Source: Flavobacterium glycines
GTDB taxonomy: Bacteria; Bacteroidota; Bacteroidia; Flavobacteriales; Flavobacteriaceae
DNA: 64,000 nucleotides
Direction of reading: 5' to 3'
NCBI RefSeq assembly: GCF_900100165.1
Contig: NZ_FNEO01000001.1
Location: 2,033,856-2,097,855 of the forward strand
Shown here: positions 34,019 through 42,681 of the stretch, piece after piece
Layout of the letters: every line of letters starts with the position of its first letter
How positions within the stretch are numbered: the first letter of the stretch is position 1
Program-made: the position numbers and the translations under genes
Notes under the pieces: model-generated
Databases searched by the model: none
Told to the model about the DNA's origin: nothing
The model's input: only the letters and a program-made list of their open reading frames with translations

Positions 34019-34042
34019 TGCTATCAAAAAAACTCCTTTTCA

Positions 34043-35374
34043 ATGGAAGAAATGCTCTTTTATGACCGAATGCAGTTTGCATTTACTATTACCTTTCATT
34101 ATTTGTTTCCGCAGTTAACAATGGGACTTTCGTTAATTGTTGTTTATTTCAAATGGAAATTCTTAAAAACAAACGATCCACATTATAACAAGGCGACTCA
34201 TTTCTGGATGCGTATTTTTGCCCTCAATTTTGCTATGGGTGTCGTTACGGGAATCCCAATGGAATTTCAGTTTGGAACCAATTGGGCTAAGTTTTCGGAA
34301 TTAACTGGTGGGATTATTGGGCAAACTCTGGCTATGGAAGGGATGTTCTCCTTCTTTTTAGAATCTTCTTTTTTAGGGATGTTTTTGTTTGGCGAAAAAA
34401 TCCTCGGACACCGATGGCATTTTGTAACCGGATTGTTGATTTGTTTGGGGTCTTGGGCAAGTGGATTTTTGATTATTGCTACACATTCCTGGATGCAGCA
34501 TCCTGTGGGCTATGAAATATTGGCAAACGGAAAATTTGTATTGAATAATTTTGCAGCTTTGTTTACTAATGAGTGGTTGTGGCCTTCTTATTTACACAAT
34601 CAGGCAGCTTCCATGGTTACGAGTTCTTTTGTGGTAGCAGGAATTGGTGCTTTTTATATTTTGTTAAATAAAAATGTTTCTTATGGAAAGTTGTTTTTGA
34701 AAACAGGAGTTATTTTCGGATTGATTTCAAGTATCATTGTTGCGATGCCAACAGGGGATTTATTGGCTAAAAACGTGGTGAAATACCAGCCGGTAACCTT
34801 TGCAGCCATGGAAGGAATTTTTCATACAGAGAAAAAAGGAGCCGAAATTGTACTTATTGGGCAACCGGACGTAAAGGACAAAAAACTGGATAACAAGATT
34901 GCTGTGCCTAATGTGTTGAGTTTTTTAACTTATGGTAATTGGGATACCGAAGTGAAAGGCTTAGACCAATTTGCAGTAGATAAGCATCCAACCAATATTT
35001 CGGGATTGTATTATGCGTATCACATTATGGTGGGCTTGGGAACGCTTTTTATAGGTGTGATGCTATTGGCTGCTTTTCATCTTTTTAAAGAAAGATTATT
35101 TAAAACCAAATGGCTTTTGTGGGCTTTTATGTTCTTAATGCCATTTCCATATATTGCAAATACTACAGGTTGGTACACGGCTGAATTGGGAAGACAACCT
35201 TGGCTAGTATATGATTTATTGCGCACTGCGGATGGTGCTTCGCCAACAGTTTCCTCAGGAAATACCTTATTTACGCTAATGGGATTTGTAGGCTTGTATG
35301 TCTTGTTGGGAATGTTGTTTGCAATCTTAGTTGGAAAAATTATTTATCATGGTCCTGAACCAGTAAAAAAATAA
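34043..35374 (+). CDS. cydA: Cytochrome bd ubiquinol oxidase subunit I
   Basis: 443 residues, nine or so membrane helices. It reduces oxygen to water with quinol electrons and is tolerant of sulfide and low oxygen in other bacteria. The heme-ligand His region is FAFTITFHYLFPQLTMG near the N-terminus; other conserved blocks are WMQHPVGYE and GWYTAELGRQPW. It is about 80 residues shorter than E. coli CydA, consistent with a short Q-loop form. The ATG at 34043 is used; it is divergent from MBL-rhodanese and 3 bp before cydB. Confidence 0.95.
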   Translation: MEEMLFYDRMQFAFTITFHYLFPQLTMGLSLIVVYFKWKFLKTNDPHYNKATHFWMRIFALNFAMGVVTGIPMEFQFGTNWAKFSELTGGIIGQTLAMEGMFSFFLESSFLGMFLFGEKILGHRWHFVTGLLICLGSWASGFLIIATHSWMQHPVGYEILANGKFVLNNFAALFTNEWLWPSYLHNQAASMVTSSFVVAGIGAFYILLNKNVSYGKLFLKTGVIFGLISSIIVAMPTGDLLAKNVVKYQPVTFAAMEGIFHTEKKGAEIVLIGQPDVKDKKLDNKIAVPNVLSFLTYGNWDTEVKGLDQFAVDKHPTNISGLYYAYHIMVGLGTLFIGVMLLAAFHLFKERLFKTKWLLWAFMFLMPFPYIANTTGWYTAELGRQPWLVYDLLRTADGASPTVSSGNTLFTLMGFVGLYVLLGMLFAILVGKIIYHGPEPVKK

Positions 35375-35377
35375 ACT

Positions 35378-36454
35378 ATGGAATTCTTTTGGTATATAGT
35401 CTTAATAGGCATTTTAGCTACTTATTTAGTGTTGGATGGTTACGATTTTGGAGCAGGAATAATTCATTTGTTTTTTGCCAAAACAGAGAAAGATAAAAAA
35501 GCAATTACCAATGCTATTGGCCCTTTTTGGGATGCCAATGAAGTATGGCTGATTGCGGCAGGAGGTGTTTTGTTTTATGCTTTTCCAACTTTATATGCGG
35601 CTTCTTTCAGTGGGTTTTATCTGCCTTTGATGATGATTTTGTGGTTGCTGATTTTTAGAGCGGTAGGTTTAGAATTGCGCGGACAAATTCATAATCATAT
35701 GTGGGAAGCGGTTTGGGATAAAGCTTTTGGAATTGCGAGTTTCTTATTGGCTTTGTTTTTCGGAATGGCATTAGGAAACGTTGTACGTGGGGTGAATCTG
35801 GGAATGGTTACAAACGGAGTTTCTACTCAGGAACCACATTTTTTCTTCCTTCCATTATGGAATCCTACATTCAGTCCGGAAGCCGCCGAACTAGGAATTA
35901 TCGACTGGTTTACGCTTTTTCTTGGGGTAGTGAGTGTGGTGGCTTTGATGATTCATGGAGCCAATTGGATTATTTATAAGACCAATTCGTCTTTGAATAC
36001 TCAGTTAAAAGAAGTGATTTACAAAATGAATTTTGTGCTGTTGGCGCTTGTGATTGTTTCGCTATCCGTTTGGCACATTATTGAGAAAGAGCCTTTTCAT
36101 AATTTCTTGGATAATCCATTGCTTTTTATTTTTCCGATAATCTGTTTTGTGGGCTTGTTTGGGCTTTTTAAAGTCAGAACTTTCAAAAAAGACAGAACAG
36201 GATTTCTCTTTTCGAGTCTTTTCCTTGTAGGAGGATTTACTTCGACTACGGCTTCTATTTTTCCTGTAGTATTACCGTCAACCAATAAAGTCAATCCATC
36301 TTTAACTATTTACAATGTTGCAAATGGTGAATATGCTTTGTCGGTTGGTGTGTATTGGTTTGCTATTGCCTTGGCTTTGGTAATTGGGTATTTTATTATT
36401 CAGTACAAAGTGTTTAATGGTAAAATGGATGATGTGGGTTATGGGGAGCATTAA
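35378..36454 (+). CDS. cydB: Cytochrome bd ubiquinol oxidase subunit II
   Basis: 358 residues, eight predicted membrane helices, start FFWYIVLIGILATYLVLDGYDFGAG, which is diagnostic for CydB/CioB. The conserved GPFWDANEVWLIAAGG follows. It pairs with CydA encoded 3 bp upstream to form the membrane oxidase. No CydX-like small gene follows; the next frame is a toxin-antitoxin pair starting 77 bp downstream with its own promoter. Confidence 0.96.
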   Translation: MEFFWYIVLIGILATYLVLDGYDFGAGIIHLFFAKTEKDKKAITNAIGPFWDANEVWLIAAGGVLFYAFPTLYAASFSGFYLPLMMILWLLIFRAVGLELRGQIHNHMWEAVWDKAFGIASFLLALFFGMALGNVVRGVNLGMVTNGVSTQEPHFFFLPLWNPTFSPEAAELGIIDWFTLFLGVVSVVALMIHGANWIIYKTNSSLNTQLKEVIYKMNFVLLALVIVSLSVWHIIEKEPFHNFLDNPLLFIFPIICFVGLFGLFKVRTFKKDRTGFLFSSLFLVGGFTSTTASIFPVVLPSTNKVNPSLTIYNVANGEYALSVGVYWFAIALALVIGYFIIQYKVFNGKMDDVGYGEH

Positions 36455-36504
36455 GAAGTATTAAGTATTAAGATGGAGGCTGAGAATGATAGTACTAATT
36501 TTTG

Positions 36505-36512
36505 TAACTTTG
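36505..36512 (+). promoter_or_regulatory. Toxin-antitoxin promoter, -7 element
   Basis: TAACTTTG matches TAnnTTTG, 19 bp before the antitoxin start codon, so the pair can be transcribed independently of cydAB. Confidence 0.6.
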
Positions 36513-36531
36513 AAATTAAGAAATAACAGCT

Positions 36532-36750
36532 ATGGATAGTCAAACTTCAAAAATAGAACTGGTAAAAATGATTCTCAATATTGAGAATGATAAATTCATT
36601 GAAAAAATCAAAGATTTCATTCAAAAGGAAACTGTTGATTTTTGGGATGAGTTAAGTTTGTCAGAGCAAAAGGAAATAGCAAAAGGAATTGAAGAATTAA
36701 ATAAAGGTAAAAGAGTTGAATTCAAAGATTTTTTGAAAAAGATTTCTTAA
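36532..36750 (+). CDS. Antitoxin of a ParE/RelE-type module
   Basis: 72 residues, highly charged and helical. The C-terminal half WDELSLSEQKEIAKGIEELNKGKR resembles the toxin-binding tail of small addiction-module antitoxins (an acidic helix followed by GxxxLxxG). No clear DNA-binding motif is visible. It ends immediately before the toxin ATG with zero spacing, the usual antitoxin-first order. Confidence 0.8.
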   Translation: MDSQTSKIELVKMILNIENDKFIEKIKDFIQKETVDFWDELSLSEQKEIAKGIEELNKGKRVEFKDFLKKIS

Positions 36751-37056
36751 ATGAAAGTGTTTTTGTCAGAACTAGCCGAGAGTAAGCTTTTGGAATTAAA
36801 TGATTACCTACTAGAAAAATGGAATTTAAAAGTTCGAAATGATTTTATAAAAAAGTTTAGTTCCAAAATCACTCAGATTTCAAATCAGCCCGAAAGTTGT
36901 CCTCAATCCTTAAAGTATAAAGGACTTTATAAATGTGTTGTTACAAAACAAACTACTTTTTATTATAGAATACTCAGCGTTAAAAATGAAATTGAGATTA
37001 TTACTGTTTTTGACACAAGACAAAACCCAAACAAATTAGAAACAGATGTAAAATAA
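36751..37056 (+). CDS. RelE/ParE superfamily toxin
   Basis: 101 residues: an alpha-alpha-beta-beta-beta layout with FLSELAESKLLELNDYLLEKW at the N-terminus and YKCVVTKQTTFYYRI...ITVFDTRQNP at the C-terminus, as in ParE/RelE toxins. It would inhibit gyrase (ParE-like) or cut mRNA (RelE-like); the sequence does not decide. The ATG directly follows the antitoxin stop. A terminator at 37084-37114 isolates the module, which interrupts the sulfur/oxidase cluster. Confidence 0.88.
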   Translation: MKVFLSELAESKLLELNDYLLEKWNLKVRNDFIKKFSSKITQISNQPESCPQSLKYKGLYKCVVTKQTTFYYRILSVKNEIEIITVFDTRQNPNKLETDVK

Positions 37057-37083
37057 AATAGCATCTGTTTTTTTACTTAAGCT

Positions 37084-37114
37084 AAAATCCGCAAATTATA
37101 CTGCGGATTTTTTT
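37084..37114 (+). terminator. Terminator of the toxin-antitoxin module
   Basis: AAAATCCGCA and TGCGGATTTT form a 10-bp stem followed by a short T-run. Confidence 0.8.
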
Positions 37115-37137
37115 ATGTAGTTATGTAAAACACATAT

Positions 37138-37268
37138 CGACTGCGCTTGATGTGAAAACGTAAAAGCATTCAAAAATAATTTGTGCTAATCAGCGTAATC
37201 AGCGTTTAATTTTTTAGACTATTTTACTTAGTGACCTTTGCGAAACCTTAGTACTCTTAGAGGTTAAA
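37138..37268. repeat. Remnant of Flavobacterium-type intergenic repeats
   Basis: Contains TCGACTGCGCTTGATGTG, GCTAATCAGCGTAATCAGCG and CTTAGTGACCTTTGCGAAAC, short phrases I recognise as recurrent in Flavobacterium intergenic DNA. Related phrases occur at 63360-63420 in this window (CTTAGTGCATCTTTGCGAAA). No coding capacity. Confidence 0.5.
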
Positions 37269-37273
37269 AAACA

Positions 37274-38059
37274 TCAAAGTAAAACTTCTTTGATAATAAT
37301 ATAAATTCCCATTACCAATACAAACCATCCAAAAATAGGTTTTAGTTTTCGTCCGTCTATTCTTTTAGATAGCAGGATTCCGATAAACATTCCAACAAAT
37401 GCCATTGCAGAAATAGTCAATAGAAAGCCATAATCGATAGGTGTGTTGAGGTATAAATCGCCCGCAAAACCTATTGCTGAGTTTATAAAAATAATCAGCA
37501 GCGATGTTCCTACGGCTTGTTTCATAGGTAAATTGGCAAAGAATAAAAGAGCAGGAATGATTAAAAATCCACCTCCGGCACCCAAAAATCCGGTTACGAT
37601 TCCTACTAAGAACCCAATAATTGAAAGCTGTGTGTAATTAGTTTTATAGATTGTCTCTTCAGTTTTATTCTTTTTAATCATTGATATGGATGCGCTAATC
37701 ATTAGAATAGCGAAGACAATCATAATTAATAAATCTTTAGAAACAGCATAAGATGCAATAGTGAATAATGTAGAAGCAATTTTAGGAAAGATAACTTCTC
37801 TGATAATCAATATTGCAACTATAGAGGGAATGGCAAAGTAAAGTGCTGTTTTTAATTTTAAATTTCCCAGTTTGTAATGGCTATAGCCTCCATAAAAAGC
37901 AGTAACCCCAACAATGAATAAAGAGTAAGTGGTTGCTAATTCAGGATCTATTTTGAATAAATAAACTAAAATTGGTATGGTAAGTATGGAGCCACCACCG
38001 CCAATTAATCCTAAAGAGAGTCCAATTATAATTGAAGCTAAATAACCGATATATTCCAT
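37274..38059 (-). CDS. TauE/SafE family sulfite/organosulfur exporter
   Basis: 261 residues with eight helices. The start block IIIGLSLGLIGGGGSILTIPI and the repeat GIVTGFLGAGGGFLIIPALL are the duplicated TauE/SafE signature. It probably exports sulfite, thiosulfate or another sulfur anion. The frame runs upstream to a GTG at 38116, but this would cover both the promoter and a Crp/Fnr-like dyad; the ATG at 38059 is preferred. Its place between a Crp/Fnr regulator and rhodanese genes supports sulfur detoxification. Confidence 0.9.
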   Translation of the reverse strand: MEYIGYLASIIIGLSLGLIGGGGSILTIPILVYLFKIDPELATTYSLFIVGVTAFYGGYSHYKLGNLKLKTALYFAIPSIVAILIIREVIFPKIASTLFTIASYAVSKDLLIMIVFAILMISASISMIKKNKTEETIYKTNYTQLSIIGFLVGIVTGFLGAGGGFLIIPALLFFANLPMKQAVGTSLLIIFINSAIGFAGDLYLNTPIDYGFLLTISAMAFVGMFIGILLSKRIDGRKLKPIFGWFVLVMGIYIIIKEVLL

Positions 38060-38072
38060 TTGTAATTTTTTA

Positions 38073-38080
38073 CAAAGGTT
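38073..38080 (-). promoter_or_regulatory. TauE/SafE promoter, -7 element
   Basis: Minus strand AACCTTTG, one mismatch to TAnnTTTG, 13 bp before the ATG. A weak element fits activator dependence. Confidence 0.5.
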
Positions 38081-38102
38081 GGAAGTATTTCGGGCAGCCA
38101 CA

Positions 38103-38116
38103 GTAACATTTGTCAC
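38103..38116. promoter_or_regulatory. Crp/Fnr-like dyad upstream of TauE/SafE
   Basis: GTAACATTTGTCAC, the second copy of the GTnAC-N4-GTnAC dyad, again centred 36.5 bp before the end of the -7 element. It lies between the Crp/Fnr stop and the exporter start. Confidence 0.65.
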
Positions 38117-38129
38117 ACGGACAATTTTT

Positions 38130-38765
38130 TTACATCAGCAGTTCAATTTGGTTACGGTGTAAGTTGACTAAACCTCGTTGTTCCATTTTTTTTAACAGAC
38201 GAGAAACCACTTCTCTGGAAGTATTTAATTCTAAGGCAATTTCCTGATGGGATAAGTTAATTTCTTTACATCCGCAAGCTTTTGCATGGCGTTTTAGATA
38301 GAATTCCAAGCGTTCGTCCATGGCTCTGAAAGCAATATTGTCAATCACTTCCAGAACTTCTTCAAAGCGTGTGCGATAGGTGTAAATTACAAATTCGTAC
38401 CAAGAGCGATGATTCATCATCCATTTATCCATTAAAGCTAAAGGGATAGTCACAGCTTCGACATCCTCAACTACTTTAGCGGTAATCTGGCTCGTTTGAT
38501 TTTTTGTAGAGCATATTAATGAAATAGCACAGGCTTGACCTGGTTGTAAATAATACATAAGGAATTCTTCTCCATCTTCACCTTCACGGTAGATTTTCAA
38601 TTGTCCTTTGAGAATCAAAATGGTGTTTTTGATGTATTGCCCGGTTCGCATGATTACATCACCTGCTTTAAATGTCTGAAAACTGGAGTTGGCTTCTATT
38701 TCCTGAATAAGATCGTTAGAGAAATTAGGAAAGGCTTTTTTTATTGATATTGTTTCTTTTGACAT
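38130..38765 (-). CDS. Crp/Fnr family transcriptional regulator
   Basis: 211 residues. The N-terminal cyclic-nucleotide-like beta barrel (about 20-130) has no FNR-type N-terminal cysteine cluster, although a C-rich patch (CAISLICSTKN, KACGCKEINL) is present. The C-terminal helix-turn-helix is ISLSHQEIALELNTSREVVSRLLK, typical of CRP. The patch could be a redox or persulfide sensor; that is inference. It likely activates the two promoters carrying the shared dyad. Transcribed with, or just ahead of, TauE/SafE. Confidence 0.92.
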   Translation of the reverse strand: MSKETISIKKAFPNFSNDLIQEIEANSSFQTFKAGDVIMRTGQYIKNTILILKGQLKIYREGEDGEEFLMYYLQPGQACAISLICSTKNQTSQITAKVVEDVEAVTIPLALMDKWMMNHRSWYEFVIYTYRTRFEEVLEVIDNIAFRAMDERLEFYLKRHAKACGCKEINLSHQEIALELNTSREVVSRLLKKMEQRGLVNLHRNQIELLM

Positions 38766-39091
38766 GCTTATTGTTGTTAAGTGCTAAATCTTGTTAATAT
38801 GTTGTTTTTTTAGGCGAAATTATAAGACTTTGGTAAAAGTAGTCAAAAATTAGTGATAGTTATTGAATGTTTTGTTAAGAATAGTAAGGAGATAGTTAGA
38901 AAGCTAAATTGTAGATATTGTATTTAAAATGATAATATCGAGGTGGTTTTTAATAAAATAATAGAGGATTGTGAATTTTGCTGATTATTGTAGCCCACTA
39001 AAACGTTTTCTTTAAAATATTTGCTAATTCAAATTTTGGGAACTGTATTTTTGCAAAAACATCGTAATTTTACAAAAAACACAACACTATT
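38766..39091. other. Divergent intergenic region between crp/fnr and rhodanese
   Basis: 326 bp, AT-rich. The right side holds the rhodanese promoter (TATTTTTG, 39046-39053, with TTG at 39021-39023). I find no GTnAC dyad here and no convincing -7 element for the regulator. No coding frame is supported. Confidence 0.5.
39046..39053 (+). promoter_or_regulatory. Rhodanese promoter, -7 element
   Basis: TATTTTTG matches TAnnTTTG, 38 bp before the start codon; a possible -33 TTG lies 22 bp upstream. Confidence 0.55.
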
Positions 39092-39403
39092 ATGAATTTA
39101 ACACAAGAAGATTGGATTGCTCAGCTCGAAGAAGATGGGAATGCAGTGATTTTAGACGTAAGAACAGAAGCCGAATGTGATGAAGGAATTATACCTAATG
39201 CTATAAACATAGATATCCACCAAGGTCAGGGTTTTATTTCTGAAATAGAAAAATTAGATAAGAGTAAGAATTACTATATCTATTGTCGTTCTGGTGCTAG
39301 AAGCGCAAAAGCTTGCGAAATTATGAATGAATTAGGATTTGACAATACCTACAATTTATTAGGAGGTATGTTAGATTGGGATGGAGAAGTGGTCGCTCCT
39401 TAA
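39092..39403 (+). CDS. Single-domain rhodanese
   Basis: 103 residues, cytoplasmic. The active-site loop is C65-RSGARS, with the entry motif [22 protein letters not shown]. It would move sulfane sulfur from persulfides or thiosulfate to acceptors. Divergent from the Crp/Fnr gene and near MBL-rhodanese and TauE/SafE, so it fits the local sulfur theme. It is followed after 46 bp by the GapN-like gene, probably in the same transcript. Confidence 0.93.
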   Translation: MNLTQEDWIAQLEEDGNAVILDVRTEAECDEGIIPNAINIDIHQGQGFISEIEKLDKSKNYYIYCRSGARSAKACEIMNELGFDNTYNLLGGMLDWDGEVVAP

Positions 39404-39449
39404 TAACCAACTAATTTTAATCACAACACTAACTAAAATATTAGAATTG

Positions 39450-41030
39450 ATGAATTTAATCCCTGAAGAGTTTAAGATAAAAGAATTATTACACCAAGAT
39501 ACTTATTTGGTTAACGGCGAATTAAAAAAATGGACAGGTAAAACAACTGAGGTTTATTCTACTATTTCTTCAACTGAAGAATATGCGCCTACTCTATTAG
39601 GGACTATTCCTTTCATGGGAGAGTCAGAAGCCAATGAAGTAGTTGAGTCTGCAAGTAAAGCTTTTAATAATGGTCAAGGTTTATGGCCTACAATGAAGGT
39701 AGCTGATCGTATTAAATGTATGGAAGATTTCGTATCAAAAATGAAAACTACGCGTGAAGAAGTAGTGAAGTTATTGATGTGGGAAATTGGAAAATCATTA
39801 GGTGATTCTCAGAAAGAATTCGACAGAACCGTAGATTATATCTACGACACCATTGAACATTACAAACAATTAGACAGAAGCAATGCTCGTTTTACTAAAA
39901 GTCAGGGAGTAAATGCAATGGTTCGAAGAGGTCCTATAGGAGTAGTATTGTGTTTAGGTCCGTATAACTACCCTTTGAATGAGACATTTTCGTTATTGAT
40001 CCCGGCTTTGATTATGGGGAATCCTGTAATTTTCAAGCCAGCTAAAAATGGAGTATTATTAATTTCACCTCTATTGGAAGCTTTTCAATCGAGTTTCCCA
40101 AAAGGAGCTATTAATATCGTTTATGGTAGAGGTAGAGAAATTGCTTCTCCAATTATGAAATCAGGAAAAATTGATATTCTGGCATTAATTGGAAACAGTA
40201 AATCTGCAATTGCTTTACAGGATCAACATCCCAATAAAAACAGACTGCGTTTGGTTTTAGGGTTAGAAGCTAAAAACCCTGCGATTATTTTACCGGATGC
40301 CGACTTGGATTTGGCTATTTCTGAGTGTATTACAGGAACTTTATCTTTCAATGGACAACGTTGTACTGCTTTGAAAGTTTTATATGTTCATGAATCGATT
40401 GCGGAGGAATTTAATAAAAGATTCTCTAAAGCAGTAGATGAATTGGTTTACGGAAATCCATGGGATAAATCAGTTTCCTTAACTCCGTTACCGGAAGTTG
40501 AAAAACCAGCCTATATACAAGGTTTAATTGAAGATGCTACTGCTAAAGGAGCTGCTATCATTAATGCAAGAGGAGGACAAATATCTGAAAATTATATTTT
40601 CCCTGCTGTTTTATTCCCGGTGAATAAAGATATGCGAGTGTATCACGAAGAGCAGTTTGGACCAGTTGTTCCAATTATGACTTTTAAAGACATTCAGGAG
40701 CCATTGGACGACATGGCAGAGTCTAATTATGGACAACAAGTAAGTTTGTTTGGTAAAGACAGTAAAACATTGGCGCCACTTATTGATGTCTTAGTGAACT
40801 TAGTTTGCAGGGTAAATCTTAATAGTTCTTGTCAACGTGGACCGGATGTGTATCCGTTTACAGGACGTAAAGATTCAGCTGTAGGTACATTAAGTGTTTT
40901 TGATGCCTTACGTTCATTTTCTATTAGAACTTTTGTAGCTTCTAAGGATAATGCTTACAATAACGAAATATTACAGGAATTATTGAATAGTAAAGAATCT
41001 AACTTTATTAATACCGATTATATCTTGTAG
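39450..41030 (+). CDS. gapN: NADP-dependent glyceraldehyde-3-phosphate dehydrogenase-like aldehyde dehydrogenase
   Basis: 526 residues from the ATG at 39450; an earlier in-frame start overlaps the rhodanese and is rejected. Aldehyde dehydrogenase fold with catalytic C305 (GQRCTALK) and E273 (LGLEAKNP). Overall pattern ([30 protein letters not shown]) matches the long GapN group of Bacteroidota, which oxidises glyceraldehyde 3-phosphate irreversibly to give NADPH. Another aldehyde substrate is possible. It could supply NADPH when pentoses from the adjacent arabinan locus enter central metabolism. Confidence 0.82.
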   Translation: MNLIPEEFKIKELLHQDTYLVNGELKKWTGKTTEVYSTISSTEEYAPTLLGTIPFMGESEANEVVESASKAFNNGQGLWPTMKVADRIKCMEDFVSKMKTTREEVVKLLMWEIGKSLGDSQKEFDRTVDYIYDTIEHYKQLDRSNARFTKSQGVNAMVRRGPIGVVLCLGPYNYPLNETFSLLIPALIMGNPVIFKPAKNGVLLISPLLEAFQSSFPKGAINIVYGRGREIASPIMKSGKIDILALIGNSKSAIALQDQHPNKNRLRLVLGLEAKNPAIILPDADLDLAISECITGTLSFNGQRCTALKVLYVHESIAEEFNKRFSKAVDELVYGNPWDKSVSLTPLPEVEKPAYIQGLIEDATAKGAAIINARGGQISENYIFPAVLFPVNKDMRVYHEEQFGPVVPIMTFKDIQEPLDDMAESNYGQQVSLFGKDSKTLAPLIDVLVNLVCRVNLNSSCQRGPDVYPFTGRKDSAVGTLSVFDALRSFSIRTFVASKDNAYNNEILQELLNSKESNFINTDYIL

Positions 41031-41060
41031 TACTCAACTAAAAACAAAACTAAAAACAAG

Positions 41061-41093
41061 AAAACCGTTCTGATTATTCGGAACGGTTTTTTT
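41061..41093. terminator. Terminator after gapN
   Basis: A 10-bp perfect stem (AAAACCGTTC with GAACGGTTTT), loop 10 nt, T-run after it. It can serve both gapN and the convergent araR. Confidence 0.88.
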
Positions 41094-41125
41094 ATGATTT
41101 TTTTTATGATTTTTTTTAAAATATT

Positions 41126-41815
41126 TTACAAATTTAAAGCAAAGTTATTTAAAAGCTTAGCATCGTATTTTTCTTTGTCAAACATATAAAGATAAGAGCC
41201 TTTTCTGGAAGACTGCATGTCTTTTTCGTTGAGTTTAACCAAAATATCCAAAGAGTTAATTTTGCTAATAAAGTTCCTTTTGTCTAATTCTTTATCTAAA
41301 ATAGCTTCATATAATTCCAATAACTGACGCATGGTGAATTTTTCCGGTAAAAGCTCAAATCCAACAGGTTTTGTTGAAGTTCTGTAACGCAATCTTCTTA
41401 TAGCATGCGCAACCATATCATCGTGGTCAAAAATTAATTTAGGCATATTGGAGATGTTAAACCATTCTGCGTGATAATTTTTGATTAATTCAGTATTGTG
41501 ATTTTCAATATTAATCAGTGCATAGTAAGCAACTGAAATGGTGCGATCTACAGGGTCGCGATCTACTTCGCTAAATGCATATAGCTGTTCCATGTAGATG
41601 TTTTGTAATCCGGTATAATGATTTAATACCCTTGTGGCAGCATTATTTAATGATTCTTCTTTTTTAAGGAATCCTCCCATTAATGACCATTTTCCTTTTT
41701 CGGGTTCGAAATCTCTTTTGATTAAAAGTATTTTAAGACCTTCATTGTCAAAACCAAAAATGATACAATCGACTGAAAGCAGGACTTTGTCTTCGGAACT
41801 ATAACTGTTTAGCAT
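41126..41815 (-). CDS. araR: AraR-type Nudix transcriptional regulator of arabinose use
   Basis: 229 residues from the ATG at 41815; the frame extends to a GTG at 41848 but family members begin near SSEDKVLLSVDCIIFGF. An N-terminal Nudix-like domain (about 15-150) has a degenerate Nudix box (GGFLKKEESLNNAATRVL, without the REUxEE acids), so it is a sugar sensor and not an enzyme. A winged helix follows (FTMRQLLELYEAILDKEL). The same architecture is known for the Bacteroides L-arabinose repressor AraR. Operator-like sites occur at its own promoter and in front of araB. Confidence 0.85.
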   Translation of the reverse strand: MLNSYSSEDKVLLSVDCIIFGFDNEGLKILLIKRDFEPEKGKWSLMGGFLKKEESLNNAATRVLNHYTGLQNIYMEQLYAFSEVDRDPVDRTISVAYYALINIENHNTELIKNYHAEWFNISNMPKLIFDHDDMVAHAIRRLRYRTSTKPVGFELLPEKFTMRQLLELYEAILDKELDKRNFISKINSLDILVKLNEKDMQSSRKGSYLYMFDKEKYDAKLLNNFALNL

Positions 41816-41872
41816 CTTAGTAGGTAATTTTGGTGTAAATATAAACACTTCCTAAAAAGTATCATAATTAAT

Positions 41873-41891
41873 TAGTGTAGAGTGGACACTT
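41873..41891. promoter_or_regulatory. Probable AraR site at the araR promoter
   Basis: TAGTGTAGAGTGGACACTT matches 12 of 16 half-site positions of the perfect araB palindrome. A second candidate with one extra spacer base lies at about 41832-41851 over a TATATTTA -7-like element (minus strand, 41836-41843). Autoregulation is likely. Confidence 0.55.
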
Positions 41892-41983
41892 TGTGGTGTT
41901 TTTTTTGAAGAATTATTGAGGTTTTGTTGAAAACAAAGCAAAATATTTTGTTTTGAAGATGGAAAAACTAAATTTTACGATAA

Positions 41984-42559
41984 TTATCTAAACATTAAAA
42001 ATAAGTATAAATCCGCTTTTTCTCCTAATGAATTCCGTAAAATAGAAAAGGCTTTGGTTATGTGGGCTTCAACTGATTTGATGGATACATTCTTGTATTC
42101 GGCTATTTCAATATTAGTAAGTCCTTCCTCTTTACTAAGCAAGAAGATTTCTTTGCACTTGGGCGGGAGATTTTGAATTTCTCTTTTAACCAGTTTGATA
42201 ATTCTCTCCAGTGAGTGTTCATCTTCTGTTTCCACAATCGTATTAAGGGCATCAATGTATTTTTTTTCAAGAGGGTAAAAAGATTTTTGGCTACGATATT
42301 GGTCAATAAATTCATTGTAAACCGATCGGTACAGAAAGTTTATGATTGAAAATTCATCTTTCAGGTTTTCCCGCTTGTTCCAAATACGCATAAATACATT
42401 TTGAACGATATCCTCAGATAAATTATGGTCATGTGTAAAGCTGTAAGCATATACACATAGTTTATGGTGATAGCTATTTACTAAGTAGGTATACGCTTTT
42501 GGATCTCCTTTTTTTAAAGCCTGAATAAGTTGAGTATTGTCAGAATATACCTCTTTCAT
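41984..42559 (-). CDS. ECF RNA polymerase sigma-70 factor
   Basis: 191 residues with region 2 (YTYLVNSYHHKLCVYAYSF, DIVQNVFMRIWNKR) and region 4 (LPPKCKEIFLLSKEEGLTNIEIAEY). It belongs to the SusC/FecR-associated ECF group of Bacteroidota. Its partner anti-sigma factor is encoded divergently 122 bp away, whereas these pairs are usually co-directional. When SusC binds substrate, the signal would pass through FecR to free this factor for transcription of the locus. Confidence 0.93.
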   Translation of the reverse strand: MKEVYSDNTQLIQALKKGDPKAYTYLVNSYHHKLCVYAYSFTHDHNLSEDIVQNVFMRIWNKRENLKDEFSIINFLYRSVYNEFIDQYRSQKSFYPLEKKYIDALNTIVETEDEHSLERIIKLVKREIQNLPPKCKEIFLLSKEEGLTNIEIAEYKNVSIKSVEAHITKAFSILRNSLGEKADLYLFLMFR

Positions 42560-42638
42560 TGGGATTGGTATAAATAATTAGCTTAATTTTTGTGCAATGT
42601 AAAAAAAAATATCAAAAAAAATATCAAAAAAGTTAGGG

Positions 42639-42657
42639 TAGTGTAAAAACAACACGT
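42639..42657. promoter_or_regulatory. Possible AraR site in the sigma/fecR intergenic region
   Basis: TAGTGTAAAAACAACACGT has a 7/8 left half-site and a 5/8 right half-site relative to the araB palindrome. It lies 25 bp before fecR. The match is weak and may be chance. Confidence 0.35.
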
Positions 42658-42681
42658 ATTAATAGAAAATGAATTGAACAA

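Noticed and set aside
38060..38116. GTG-initiated extension of the TauE/SafE gene
   Set aside because: It would span the promoter and the Crp/Fnr-like dyad; the ATG at 38059 starts directly at the first membrane helix region.
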